Assembly: GCA_031551275.1 (NCBI GenBank)
Contig: JAVBNX010000004.1
Span: 240,311-304,310 of the forward strand
Source of the DNA: JAVBMJ01 sp031551275
GTDB lineage: Bacteria; Bacteroidota; Bacteroidia; Bacteroidales; Rikenellaceae
Reading direction: 5' to 3'
Length of the DNA stretch: 64,000 nucleotides
Below, piece by piece: positions 35,547-43,525 of this stretch; positions within the stretch are counted from its first letter, which is position 1; each line of letters starts with the position of its first letter. The translations under genes and the position numbers were made by a program. The notes under the pieces were generated by a model, which was not told the DNA's origin, ran no database searches, and was given only the letters and a program-made list of their open reading frames with translations.

Positions 35547-36647
35547 TTATTTTCCGTCTATGCGGTCCAGGGCGTAAATGTAGGCCCCGGCGGATATTGC
35601 CTTGCTCGCTCCCAGTTTGCTGACGGCCACGCCGATGCGTTTGAAAGGGTCGAATTTCGCAAAACGGTCGCTGCCGTATATCTTCACGGGCGACGTCTTG
35701 TTTTCGCAGAACTTGTTCCAGGACGGCTTGTCGTCCAGGTCGAACACCCCGGTCTGCATACGGCAGAAGCGCTCCCCGCCGAACATCCCCAGCTCGCCCT
35801 GCATCTCGCCGATCATGGCGGGAACAATATGCTTCGACGCACCGGCCAGGCCCCCGCCCAGCACGATGATCCCGTCGACGATCGTCGCGGCCATCGCAAG
35901 GGCGTCCCCCGCGGCGCGCCCGAGCTCGGCGAAACTCGCCCTGGCCGCCGCGGCGCCCCCCATGGCCTGCCCCTCGGCGATGTCGAAGATCTCCTTGGGC
36001 GAGAGCTCCCGCTCATCGCCCGAAAGCTCCCTGTAGACCCGCTTTACGGCGCGTATGCTCACGCTCTCTTCCACGATGTATTCCGGATACAGGCTGTTGC
36101 GGAAGCACCATATGTCGCCGCCCGCGGCGTTGTCCCCCAGCAGCAGCCTGCCGTCGACGACCACCCCGCAGCCGAATCCCGTGCCGAGCGTTACCCCGAT
36201 CAGGTTGCGGTAGCGCTTGTCCGAGCCGCACGCCTCGAGCCTTTGGTTGACCTCGGGCAACGTCCCGGCCAGGGCCTCGCCGTAGGCGAACAGGTTGCCG
36301 TCGTTGTTGATGAATACCGGAATGCCGAACCTCTGCTCGAGGAAGGGCCCCAGCGCGACCCCGTCCCTGAACGAGGGGAAATTGGGCAGGTTGCCCGCGA
36401 TCACCCCGTTGGGGTAGTCCGCCGGCCCGGGAAACGCGAAGCTGATCGCCACAGGGGGCGTGTCGAGCTTTGCGATGATCTGCGCGAACCCGTCGGCAAT
36501 CGCCGCCAGGCAGAGGTCCAGGTCGTGGGCGTTGGCCGGAAGCGACAGGGAGGGGGTAATGAACTCGCACCCGCGCATGGCCCCGAATACGAAGTTGGTC
36601 CCTCCGGCGTCGAGCGTTACCACGGTACGTTTGTCCTGATTGTACAT
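35547..36647 (-). CDS. ROK-family sugar kinase without the usual zinc-site sequence
   Basis: A 366-residue cytoplasmic kinase. The ATP-binding motif DAGGTNFVFG is near residue 13. Catalytic Asp lies in INNDGNLFAYGEA, and the ROK glycine-rich segment is GVTLGTGFGCGVVVDGRLL. Where most ROK kinases have AGE.GH followed by a CxCG..GC zinc motif, this one has NAAGGDIWCFRNSLYPEYIVEE, so the zinc ligands appear absent. In an operon with a phosphomannose-isomerase-like protein and GH92, mannose (or glucose) phosphorylation is the likely reaction. Spacing is 21 bases after the isomerase gene. Confidence 0.85.
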   Translation of the reverse strand: MYNQDKRTVVTLDAGGTNFVFGAMRGCEFITPSLSLPANAHDLDLCLAAIADGFAQIIAKLDTPPVAISFAFPGPADYPNGVIAGNLPNFPSFRDGVALGPFLEQRFGIPVFINNDGNLFAYGEALAGTLPEVNQRLEACGSDKRYRNLIGVTLGTGFGCGVVVDGRLLLGDNAAGGDIWCFRNSLYPEYIVEESVSIRAVKRVYRELSGDERELSPKEIFDIAEGQAMGGAAAARASFAELGRAAGDALAMAATIVDGIIVLGGGLAGASKHIVPAMIGEMQGELGMFGGERFCRMQTGVFDLDDKPSWNKFCENKTSPVKIYGSDRFAKFDPFKRIGVAVSKLGASKAISAGAYIYALDRIDGK

Positions 36648-36668
36648 GGTATGGTCGTTTTCGGTTGT

Positions 36669-38444
36669 TTAAAGCCGGTAGGAGTCCTTAACAAAGGCCT
36701 GCACCAGCACGATATCCGCCCCGGAGGTGTTGCGCAGGGTGTACGATCCCGCGCTTGCCGGTACGATGAACGTTTCGAGGTAGTTGTAGCGCTGCGTCCT
36801 GCCCGTGGCGGCCGTGAATTCCACGTCGCGCCCCTCGACCGCCATCCACACGTGGACGTGGTTGTCCGTGGCGATGTCTATGCTCCCCCCGTTTTTCAGG
36901 GTGTGGCGGTGCACGTCGTAGAAGTGGTCGCGGTGGGTGGGAAGGTGCTCCACGCTGTGGCCTTCGGCCTGGCGGATCACATACGGGTGGCTGATCAGCT
37001 CCTTTTCGACCATCGCGCCCGCGCGGTCGAAGCGCACGTTGTTCAATCCGTGGTCGATGTTGATCGGGCGCGGACGGCCGTCCAAATCGAGCCTTACCCA
37101 GTCGTACATCTTAAAGGTAAAGATGTAGGGGGCGCTGCTGATCTCCAGCACCAGGTTGCCGCTTCCCGACGCGTGGATGGTCCCGTTGGGGATCAAAAAG
37201 AAGTCGTGCTTGCGGGCGTCGAAACGTTGCACGTATCGGGTGATGTCGAGTTGCCCGGCCGTCTGCTGGCTGCGCTCTATGGCCGCGGCGAACTCTTCTT
37301 TCTTTACACCCTGTTGGAATCCGAGGTAGACGCACGCGTCCGCATCGGCGTTCAGTATGTAATAGGTCTCGTCCTGCGTGTAGGGCTTGCCGAAGCGCGA
37401 ACGGATGTACTCGGGCCGGGGGTGGCACTGGATGGAGAGGTTGCCCCCCTGTATGGTGTCCAGGAAGTCGAACCGGATGGGGAAATCTTCGCCGAAATCC
37501 TCCGCGCAGTGCCCCAGTATCTCGCGGTAGCCGAACGACATGAGAAAACTGAAGGATATCTCCATCAGGGTCTTGCCATGTCTGAACATGATGCCGTTCT
37601 CCAGGGCCATCAGCTCGAACGACCACGCCAGGTTGGCGACCCCGCGGTTGACGCCCTCGAAGTTGTCGCGCATATACGTGCCGCCCCACACCCCGGGTGC
37701 GAACCACGGGCGGACCCGGATGCTGTTGCGGCACATCTCCGCCAACGCCCCGCGCAGCGAGTCGCCGCTGGTAAAGGTGTAGTTGTCTATGCGCTGCTCG
37801 TCCACGATCCACCCGATGCGGGGGATCAGCGAGCCTTTGTATTTGTCCAGTATGGGCCAGTCGATGAAATAGCACCTTTTATACGACTCGCGGCTGTCCA
37901 TCCGCCGCCGTGTGCCGATGTTGAACGAGACGCCCGCCGCCATGCGGAATTGGAGCTCGTTCTTGGGAAGGTCCACGTAGACGAGCATTCCGTCCCATCC
38001 GGCCAGGGTCGCCCCGCAGCCGTAGAGGATGTTCACGTCGCAGCCCTCTTCGGGTTTGATCTCCCGGAGCTTGTCCCGGTCGAAGAAGTCGACCAGTTCC
38101 AGGGTGGTCATGCGCCCGAAGATCGAATCGGGCTCTCCCATGAAAGGCTCGATCAAACGGTCGGTCTCCGCCTCGGGCCGGAGGGCCTGCTCGATGGAGA
38201 TTGTCCGTACATTCTTCCCGCACGCTTCCAGCGCTCCGGTAAGCGCACCGATGAACTTGTCCCACAGCACGCCTTCGTACCCGTCGATCACGACGGTAGG
38301 GTGGGCTGCAATCGCTTTGGCAAGCAGATTCAGGTCGGAATGGATCTCTCCGTCGATGTCGAAGGCGGGGTAGATGTTGTATTGCCCCAGGGGGGTGTCG
38401 CACCCTTCGACCGGGGCAAGGAAGCTCTCTGTTTCTCTGTACAT
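36669..38444 (-). CDS. Class I mannose-6-phosphate isomerase-like protein with extra N-terminal domain
   Basis: A 591-residue cytoplasmic protein. The C-terminal ~350 residues are a cupin-type phosphomannose isomerase: WGGTYMRD (start of the PMI core), zinc-ligand motifs SIQCHPRPEY, DETYYILNAD and PNGTIHASGSG. The N-terminal ~230 residues are additional. VVIDGYEGVLWDKFIGALTGAL followed by RTISIEQALRPEAE recalls a nucleoside-kinase/P-loop layout, but no intact Walker A (GxxxxGKT/S) is present. It would convert mannose-6-phosphate to fructose-6-phosphate. It is the first gene of the PUL2 operon, right after a promoter with a palindromic operator, so it is likely induced with the locus. Confidence 0.82.
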   Translation of the reverse strand: MYRETESFLAPVEGCDTPLGQYNIYPAFDIDGEIHSDLNLLAKAIAAHPTVVIDGYEGVLWDKFIGALTGALEACGKNVRTISIEQALRPEAETDRLIEPFMGEPDSIFGRMTTLELVDFFDRDKLREIKPEEGCDVNILYGCGATLAGWDGMLVYVDLPKNELQFRMAAGVSFNIGTRRRMDSRESYKRCYFIDWPILDKYKGSLIPRIGWIVDEQRIDNYTFTSGDSLRGALAEMCRNSIRVRPWFAPGVWGGTYMRDNFEGVNRGVANLAWSFELMALENGIMFRHGKTLMEISFSFLMSFGYREILGHCAEDFGEDFPIRFDFLDTIQGGNLSIQCHPRPEYIRSRFGKPYTQDETYYILNADADACVYLGFQQGVKKEEFAAAIERSQQTAGQLDITRYVQRFDARKHDFFLIPNGTIHASGSGNLVLEISSAPYIFTFKMYDWVRLDLDGRPRPINIDHGLNNVRFDRAGAMVEKELISHPYVIRQAEGHSVEHLPTHRDHFYDVHRHTLKNGGSIDIATDNHVHVWMAVEGRDVEFTAATGRTQRYNYLETFIVPASAGSYTLRNTSGADIVLVQAFVKDSYRL

Positions 38445-38462
38445 GTTTGGAGTGGAGTTATT

Positions 38463-38474
38463 GTATGTTCATAC
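38463..38474 (-). promoter_or_regulatory. Palindromic operator candidate for the GntR regulator
   Basis: GTATGTTCATAC is a perfect inverted repeat (GTATG, TT, CATAC). It lies between the predicted -7 box (38490-38497) and the isomerase start (38444), about +10 to +21 of the expected transcript, a position where a bound repressor would block transcription. GntR/HutC-type proteins bind short AT-rich palindromes of this size. Confidence 0.6.
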
Positions 38475-38489
38475 ATATTGAAGTTTGTG

Positions 38490-38521
38490 CAAATAAAAAT
38501 ATTATTTTTTAGAAATGCAAA
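38490..38521 (-). promoter_or_regulatory. Bacteroidetes-type promoter of the PUL2 operon
   Basis: On the minus strand TTTG (38518-38521) is followed after 20 bases by TTTATTTG (38490-38497), one mismatch from TAnnTTTG. Spacing matches the Bacteroides -33/-7 consensus. It would start transcription near 38483, upstream of the isomerase gene. Confidence 0.65.
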
Positions 38522-38540
38522 CATCTTTGTAATTTTTTTT

Positions 38541-38577
38541 GCAAAAAAAAGACGACGGAATGGAAAATTCCGTCGTC
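38541..38577 (-). terminator. Intrinsic terminator of the GntR gene
   Basis: GACGACGGAAT (38551-38561) pairs with ATTCCGTCGTC (38567-38577), an 11-bp perfect stem with a 5-base loop. Read on the minus strand it is followed by eight T. It lies 30 bases after the regulator stop and separates the regulator transcript from the PUL2 promoter. Confidence 0.9.
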
Positions 38578-38606
38578 CTGGCTGTGAAACCGGAGCCTGT
38601 GCGCGC

Positions 38607-39338
38607 TTATTGCCTCTCTGCTGTAATGGTATAGGTAAAACTGTCCGCCCGGTAATAGCCAATGTTATATTCCACCGGGGACCTGTTTACGTCATAAACA
38701 TAGCGCCTGCGGATAAGGATGGGGTCGTTTTCCGAAATTCTCAGTTTCGAGGCGATCCGGCTTCCGGCCAGCCGCGCGGTAATCTCCTCGACCGAGGTGT
38801 GCACGGTGATGCCGTACTTGGTCTCCAGCAGTTCGTAGAGGGGCGTGGTAAAATTCTCGTCGCTGGTAATGCCGATTTTCGGGTTGAAGTACGATATGAA
38901 CACCACGAAAGGGTACTCCGTGTGCCCCCGGACGCGTTCGAGTTTCAGGCAGGTGGTCGTGTCGTCCGCCTCGCCGATGTCGAAGAAACGGCGGATGTTC
39001 TCGCTTGGAATCTCGCTGGATATGTGCAGTTCGTAGTTCTTTATGTTGACCCCCAGCTGGTTCATCTCCTGCGAAAAGCTCAGCCAGTTCTTTACCCCCC
39101 CGGTAATGCTCTTCTTCGCGACCCAGGTCCCGTAACCTTTGCGCCTGCACAGCAGGCCTTCGAAGACCAGCTTGTTGATCGCCTGCCGCAGGGTATTGCG
39201 CGATATGTTCAGACTTCTGGCCAGGTCGACCTCATTGGGCAACAGCTTCCCGTTCTGGTATTCGGGGTCGACGATCATTTTTTTGATCGTCTCTTCAGCG
39301 ATGATATGTAGCGGCTTTCCTTTTTTTTTGTCTGCCAT
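38607..39338 (-). CDS. GntR-family (HutC-type, UTRA) transcriptional regulator
   Basis: A 243-residue one-component regulator. Residues ~8-75 are a winged HTH (LLPNEVDLARSLNISRNTLRQAINKLVFEGLLCRRKGYGTWV, whose order is diagnostic of GntR). Residues ~95-240 form a UTRA ligand domain (LELERV-type segment CLKLERVRGHTEYPFVVFISYF; LYELLETKYGITVHTSVEEITARLAG; ILIRRRYVYDVNRSPVEYNIGYYRADSF). UTRA domains commonly sense sugar phosphates, so mannose-6-phosphate is a reasonable but untested effector. It is transcribed toward the PUL2 operon but separated by a terminator, and a palindrome sits at the operon promoter. GntR control of a SusC/SusD locus is less common than SusR, hybrid two-component or sigma/anti-sigma control. 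Confidence 0.9.
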   Translation of the reverse strand: MADKKKGKPLHIIAEETIKKMIVDPEYQNGKLLPNEVDLARSLNISRNTLRQAINKLVFEGLLCRRKGYGTWVAKKSITGGVKNWLSFSQEMNQLGVNIKNYELHISSEIPSENIRRFFDIGEADDTTTCLKLERVRGHTEYPFVVFISYFNPKIGITSDENFTTPLYELLETKYGITVHTSVEEITARLAGSRIASKLRISENDPILIRRRYVYDVNRSPVEYNIGYYRADSFTYTITAERQ

Positions 39339-39368
39339 GGCACATTATATTATGTCGGTAATCATGTG

Positions 39369-39376
39369 CAAACATA
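39369..39376 (-). promoter_or_regulatory. -7 box of the GntR gene promoter
   Basis: TATGTTTG on the minus strand matches TAnnTTTG exactly and lies 31 bases before the GntR start. A TTTC in place of TTTG is near 39394-39397, so the -33 box is weak. Confidence 0.5.
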
Positions 39377-39576
39377 GCGTTTTTTGTACAATTGAAAAAA
39401 TTTCCGGCAGATCGGCAAGCAAGAATCAGGAATGCCGAACAGCAACCTTGCCCGATCTGTGTTGTTTTTCTTACTTCATCTTCAGACTCGCTAAAATATT
39501 TGCATGAAATTTCCACACCAACCTACTTTTCGGACTGAGCCCGAAAACCCCAACAAACCCCCTCCCCAAACCCCAC

Positions 39577-39606
39577 AAAAAAACGACTCACATCGCTGTA
39601 AGTCGT
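39577..39606 (-). terminator. Terminator after tRNA-Arg
   Basis: ACGACT (39583-39588) pairs with AGTCGT (39601-39606). An inner ACA/TGT pairing is also possible. Read on the minus strand, the stem is followed by seven T. It begins 12 bases after the tRNA 3' end. Confidence 0.75.
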
Positions 39607-39618
39607 TCATTTTGAGTG

Positions 39619-39692
39619 TGACACCATCAGGACTCAAACCTGAAACCTTCTGATCCGTAGTCAGATGCTCTATTCAATTAAGCTATGGTGCC
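39619..39692 (-). tRNA. tRNA-Arg (anticodon ACG)
   Basis: Reading the minus strand from 39692, GGCACCA forms the acceptor stem with TGGTGTC (one G-T pair) and discriminator A at 39619. The anticodon stem TCTGA/TCAGA closes a 7-base loop CTACGGA with anticodon ACG, for arginine CGN codons (A34 normally edited to inosine). The T arm contains GGTTTGAGTCC. CCA is not encoded. Total length is 74 bases. Confidence 0.93.
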
Positions 39693-39705
39693 GTTTTAGA
39701 GAGTG

Positions 39706-39735
39706 CAAATATAGCGATTTTTCTCAAAAACCAAA
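39706..39735 (-). promoter_or_regulatory. Promoter of tRNA-Arg
   Basis: TATATTTG on the minus strand (39706-39713) is an exact TAnnTTTG, with TTTG at 39732-39735 after an 18-base spacer. Transcription would start about 7 bases before the tRNA 5' end. Confidence 0.6.
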
Positions 39736-39788
39736 AGTCCCGGAGGGGAAATTATCGATTCGGGAAAAGATTCAGGCCGACTAACCGC

Positions 39789-40199
39789 CTATTCCTGCCC
39801 GAAATGGTAGTTGACGGTCTGTTTCAGGTCGGGGTGGAGCGAGCGTGCGACGGGGCAGGTGTCGGCGGCGCGCTTGAGGATCAGCTTCTCTTTGTCGCTG
39901 TAATCGCGGGGGAAGTGGACCTCGATGACGATCTCGCCGATCCGGCGGGGATCGGAGGCCATGATCTTGGTGATCACCAGCTTTGTGCCTTTCATATCGA
40001 GCCCTAAGCGGGCGGCGGCCTGGTCCATGAGCGTGAGCATACAGCTGCCCAGGGCTGCGCCGACCAGGTCGGTGGGGGAGAAGAATTCTCCTTTGCCCTG
40101 GTTGTCGACGGGGGCGTCCGTGATCAGTTTGTTGCCTGAGCGCAGGTGGGTCGCTTCGGTGCGCAGGTCGCCCAGGTAGATGGTTTGAATGGTTGCCAT
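39789..40199 (-). CDS. OsmC/Ohr-family peroxiredoxin-like protein
   Basis: A 136-residue cytoplasmic protein that reduces organic or other peroxides in characterised relatives. The two redox cysteines are Cys53 (ALGSCMLTLMD) and Cys115 (ADTCPVARSLHP), in the family positions. GEFFSPTDLVGAALGSC is typical of the YhfA/OsmC branch. It follows the thioredoxin-like lipoprotein gene by 16 bases and is probably the last gene of a long minus-strand operon. Confidence 0.9.
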   Translation of the reverse strand: MATIQTIYLGDLRTEATHLRSGNKLITDAPVDNQGKGEFFSPTDLVGAALGSCMLTLMDQAAARLGLDMKGTKLVITKIMASDPRRIGEIVIEVHFPRDYSDKEKLILKRAADTCPVARSLHPDLKQTVNYHFGQE

Positions 40200-40215
40200 G
40201 GTGTTGTGTATGAAT

Positions 40216-41280
40216 TTATTCGGCCGGTTGGCCGGGGTAAAGTTCTTCGAGTTTCTGCACGAGTTGCTCCCCGTGCAGGTCGCGCGCCGCGATGATGCCG
40301 TCGGGATCGATCAGCACGTTGGCGGGGATCGCTTTCACACCGTAGGCGTCTGCGGCGGGGCAGTCCCAGTATTTGAGTGCGCTGACCTGGATCCAGGGAA
40401 GTTCCAGGCCTGCGATGCCGCCTTCCCAGTCGGTTTTGGTGCGGTCCAGCGACACGCCGAAGATCTCGAATCCGGCGGGGTGGAACCGTTCGTATGCCTG
40501 CCTTAGCAGCGGCATTTCGGCCCTGCACGGCGGGCACCACGAGGCCCAGAAATCGACCAGCACCCAGCCTTTGCCCACGCAATCGGAGAGGTTGACCGTT
40601 GCGCCGTCCACCCCGGGCAGGGAGATCTCGGTAAAGGGTTGCCCCACGGCGGTATTCTTCATCGCGTCGGCCATCGAGGCGACCTGTTGCAGGTAGATGC
40701 TGCCTTGCAGCGCGGGGTCGAATTGGGCTATCTGCTCGTACAACTGCGTGTGGTCCAGCTCGTAGGCTTTCTCGCGGTAGAAGACGTACACGCCCGCCAC
40801 GTTGTCGCGGTTCTTGTCGATAAAGCCGTCCCTCAACTGCGCGAGCCGGGCCTCGAGCAGCTCTTTTTGCTCGGGCGAGGCTTCGCTGTCGTAGATCTGC
40901 ATCTCCAACGAGTCGGCCACTTTGCGGTAGGCGAGGAACTTGTCGTTGGTTTTGGAGCCTTTGATCACGATGTTGCCCCGGTCGTTCATTTTGCCGGCGA
41001 TCTTGATGTCGGCATTCTCGGCGAAGAACCTGACCAGCCATCCGCCGCTGTAATCGATCGACATGATCACGGGCAGGTCGACGCTTCCGTGGAAGCTGAA
41101 CCTTCCGTCGTCGGTATGGATAGAGTCGATGCGCACGGGCGTTTTGCCTTCGTAGAGGGTCAGGTAGACGTTGCCGCTTAGTCCTTCGATGTCGCCGCTG
41201 ATGCGGAACGTGTCCCTCGGGCGGCACGAGCCCATCAGGATCAGGGCCGCGAAAAGTGTAAATGACAGGATTTTTTTCAT
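40216..41280 (-). CDS. Thioredoxin-like lipoprotein with N-terminal DUF4369-type domain
   Basis: The frame is open to 41436, but ATG 41280 starts a proper lipoprotein signal (LFAALILMGSC) and lies 4 bases after the ruvC stop; the product is 354 residues. Residues ~25-125 are a DUF4369-like beta domain (FRISGDIEGLSGNVYLTLYEG). A helical linker follows, then a thioredoxin fold (~215-354) with active site WASWCPPCRAEMP and cis-Pro region VKAIPANVLIDPDG. It is a membrane-anchored thiol-disulfide oxidoreductase, probably periplasmic. Reductive repair or cytochrome maturation are possible roles; none can be chosen from sequence. Confidence 0.9.
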   Translation of the reverse strand: MKKILSFTLFAALILMGSCRPRDTFRISGDIEGLSGNVYLTLYEGKTPVRIDSIHTDDGRFSFHGSVDLPVIMSIDYSGGWLVRFFAENADIKIAGKMNDRGNIVIKGSKTNDKFLAYRKVADSLEMQIYDSEASPEQKELLEARLAQLRDGFIDKNRDNVAGVYVFYREKAYELDHTQLYEQIAQFDPALQGSIYLQQVASMADAMKNTAVGQPFTEISLPGVDGATVNLSDCVGKGWVLVDFWASWCPPCRAEMPLLRQAYERFHPAGFEIFGVSLDRTKTDWEGGIAGLELPWIQVSALKYWDCPAADAYGVKAIPANVLIDPDGIIAARDLHGEQLVQKLEELYPGQPAE

Positions 41281-41284
41281 TTTC

Positions 41285-41854
41285 TTATTGTTTTTTAACC
41301 CGTTGGGGGTTAGACAGTACAAAACTTTCCCAACTCTTTCCGCCGCCTTTCTTTCCGCCGCTCGTTTTGGCGCGCGGCACGGGCGAACTGATTGCGAAGT
41401 GGTGGCATACGGCCACGGCCAGTCCGTCGGTGGCATCCAACCGTTTGAGGCTGTACTCGATGCCCATCATGGCCTTGAGCATGGCGGCCACCTGCTCTTT
41501 GGAGGCGGCGCCGCGCCCCGTGATGGCCTGCTTGATCCGCATGGGGGCGTACTCGGCCACGGGAACCCCCCTGACCAGCGCGGCGGCCATGGCCACGCCC
41601 TGCGCGCGCCCCAGCTTGAGCATACTCTGCACGTTCTCCCCGAAGAAGGGCGATTCGAGGGCCACCTCGTCGGGCTGGTAGGCGTCCACCAACGCTGCGA
41701 CCCGCTCGAACAGGTGCCGGAGCTTGGTGTAGGGATCCTTGAACTTACCCAGTTCGATGTCGCCCAGCACCACGCAACACAGCTTGCCGCCATCGTCCTC
41801 CACCACGCCGTACCCCGCCCGGTTCGTTCCGGGATCTATGCCCAAAATCCTCAA
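41285..41854 (-). CDS. ruvC: Holliday junction resolvase RuvC
   Basis: A 189-residue endonuclease that resolves Holliday junctions with RuvAB. Catalytic acidic residues are visible: Asp7 in GIDPGTNRAGYG, Glu in VALESPFFG, and the Asp pair in DATDGLAVAVCHH. The lysine-rich tail (TSGGKKGGGK) is longer than in E. coli RuvC, as often in Bacteroidetes. It lies 10 bases after the zinc-finger gene and 4 before the thioredoxin-like gene; ruvA and ruvB are not in the window. Confidence 0.96.
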   Translation of the reverse strand: MRILGIDPGTNRAGYGVVEDDGGKLCCVVLGDIELGKFKDPYTKLRHLFERVAALVDAYQPDEVALESPFFGENVQSMLKLGRAQGVAMAAALVRGVPVAEYAPMRIKQAITGRGAASKEQVAAMLKAMMGIEYSLKRLDATDGLAVAVCHHFAISSPVPRAKTSGGKKGGGKSWESFVLSNPQRVKKQ

Positions 41855-41864
41855 TTACAAATCT

Positions 41865-43511
41865 TTAAAATAAACCGATGATCCACTTGACCAACTCTAC
41901 GACCAACGCGATCGCAACGCCGACCACGTAAAGCAGTATCTTCAACACCCAGCCCGCCAAAGCGACCAGCAGCGTAACCCCCGTGACGTTGACCAGGGCG
42001 ATCGCCGCGGCCATTGCCACGCTTATCACGGCCCCGGTTACCATCCCGACAACCACCCTGAGGGTGTGGGAGGGAAGTTCGGAGTATTCGTAGGTCAGCT
42101 CGCTCGACCACTTGGCCGAGTAGAGGCACATGACCACGGTAAACAGCACCATCGACCATTGGTGGGTCTCGCTCATGAATCCCCCGCTGTTCAAAAAGCC
42201 CATGTACCCGAAGACGTAATTGACCTCGGTGTAGTAGTGCGCGGCGAAGAACGCGATGAAGATCGTGGCGATGACCGCCCCCATCCATGCCCCCATCCGC
42301 GTCTGGGCCATGGTCCGGTTGACGGTGGCCCGGTAGCTCTTGTCCACGCTGGCCTTGAAGTCGTACAGGCCCATGTGGACCAACTTGGCGAAACCCTTGT
42401 AGGCGACGTAGAACGCGTTGGACTTGTAGGCCTTGTACGCCTTTTTCCAGATTTCCAGGGCCACGTCCGCGATGGGGCTTTTGGATGTGTACACGGCCAG
42501 GTTCTTGCCGCTCAGCACCATGAAGTACTCCTTGCCGTTGAAGGTGTACTCCATTTGCCACGTCTCGATCCTGCCCACCCAGAGGTTCTGGAAGAGCGTG
42601 CGTTTGCCCGCGGCCTGCTTGCGCGAGATATCGATCCTTTCGACGACGTTCGCGTGCATGAAGTTGTCGGGGAACACGTCGTATTCCAGCATGTCGGCCA
42701 TCACGTCCATCATCGTCGCCGCGGGCAGGTCGAACATCTGGTCGTGGTACTCGGGCACCTGGCTGAGGATGTCCCCTGAGAGGACCGCGACGGTGGTCTG
42801 GTGCACCTCCAGGGGCCTTACGCAGCCTAGGTACAACAACAGCCGGCCCTGTCCCTGGCAGCGAGGGCAGGTCACTTTCCCGCTCCCGTTGCAGGTCGAG
42901 CAGGTTACCTGTCCCGTGCCGTAGCAGTAGTTGCACCTTCTTTCTCCTGCGCCGCCGCAACTGCCGCAGCGGTTGGTGTTGGTCTTGGTGGTCCCGTCGC
43001 TGTATGTGGTCTTGGTCACGGTCCCGCCCGTGCCGTTGCAGGAGCTGCACCGGGTCTTGCCCCGCCCCGAGCAACTGCTGCACGAGCGCTTCCCGCGCCC
43101 GCTGCAACTCGAGCAGGTAATCTTTCCGTCCCCCGAGCACCTGGCGCAGGTCACGACCCTTTGCGATCCGCTGATCGAGAAGGTGTCGCACGAGTCGGTA
43201 AATACGGTAATATCGCCCAGGTTCAGCTCCCACGCATCCACGTCGGAGGGTTTGATGTATTTCAACGGCGGGACCGCCTGGTTGCGGTAGGGCACCTCCA
43301 TCTCCTTGACGTACCTGTGCTCTGTCTGGGTCTTGATCCGGACCGGGTAGGAGGGGAAGTAGGTCACGCTTTTGATCTGGATCTGATCGCCCAGGTCGGG
43401 GTAGGGGTGGTGGGGCGTCTCATTGGCCCACGCGTTCACGCTTGCGCGTATGCGGGAGATAAGCTGCTTGTCGTCGCTCTTATCGATCGATCTGATGAAT
43501 TTGTCTTCCAT
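41865..43511 (-). CDS. Membrane protein with eight DnaJ-type CxxCxGxG motifs
   Basis: A 548-residue protein of unknown function. The N-terminal ~110 residues have no known motif. Residues ~115-225 contain eight CxxCxGxG units (CARCSGDG, CSSCSGRG twice, CSSCNGTG, CGSCGGAG, CNYCYGTG, CSTCNGSG, CPRCQGQG), twice the number in DnaJ, with a Thr/Lys-rich spacer after the fourth. No J domain is present. After a middle domain with a repeat-like helical stretch (IWKKAYKAYKSNAFYVAYKGF), the C-terminal ~190 residues hold several membrane segments (MGAVIATIFIAFFAAHYY; VVGMVTGAVISVAMAAAIALV; LLVALAGWVLKILLYVVGVAIALVVELV, given here in part). Zinc binding is expected; a chaperone or envelope-assembly role is a guess. 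It is 14 bases after the acidic-tail gene. Confidence 0.8.
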   Translation of the reverse strand: MEDKFIRSIDKSDDKQLISRIRASVNAWANETPHHPYPDLGDQIQIKSVTYFPSYPVRIKTQTEHRYVKEMEVPYRNQAVPPLKYIKPSDVDAWELNLGDITVFTDSCDTFSISGSQRVVTCARCSGDGKITCSSCSGRGKRSCSSCSGRGKTRCSSCNGTGGTVTKTTYSDGTTKTNTNRCGSCGGAGERRCNYCYGTGQVTCSTCNGSGKVTCPRCQGQGRLLLYLGCVRPLEVHQTTVAVLSGDILSQVPEYHDQMFDLPAATMMDVMADMLEYDVFPDNFMHANVVERIDISRKQAAGKRTLFQNLWVGRIETWQMEYTFNGKEYFMVLSGKNLAVYTSKSPIADVALEIWKKAYKAYKSNAFYVAYKGFAKLVHMGLYDFKASVDKSYRATVNRTMAQTRMGAWMGAVIATIFIAFFAAHYYTEVNYVFGYMGFLNSGGFMSETHQWSMVLFTVVMCLYSAKWSSELTYEYSELPSHTLRVVVGMVTGAVISVAMAAAIALVNVTGVTLLVALAGWVLKILLYVVGVAIALVVELVKWIIGLF

Positions 43512-43525
43512 GGCTGCTCCTCCCG

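Noticed and set aside
35538..39311. Very long plus-strand open frame (over 1200 codons) antisense to the ROK, isomerase and GntR genes
   Set aside because: The opposite strand encodes three clear protein families here, and high-GC codon use opens the antisense frame. The translation is rich in Val/Gly/His/Arg without any motif.
41281..41436. Upstream extension of the thioredoxin-like gene
   Set aside because: It overlaps ruvC and would bury the lipoprotein signal that begins at 41280.
42900..43200. Repeated cysteine-coding units considered as DNA repeats or CRISPR
   Set aside because: The periodicity comes from CxxCxGxG protein motifs, and spacing and sequence are irregular at DNA level.
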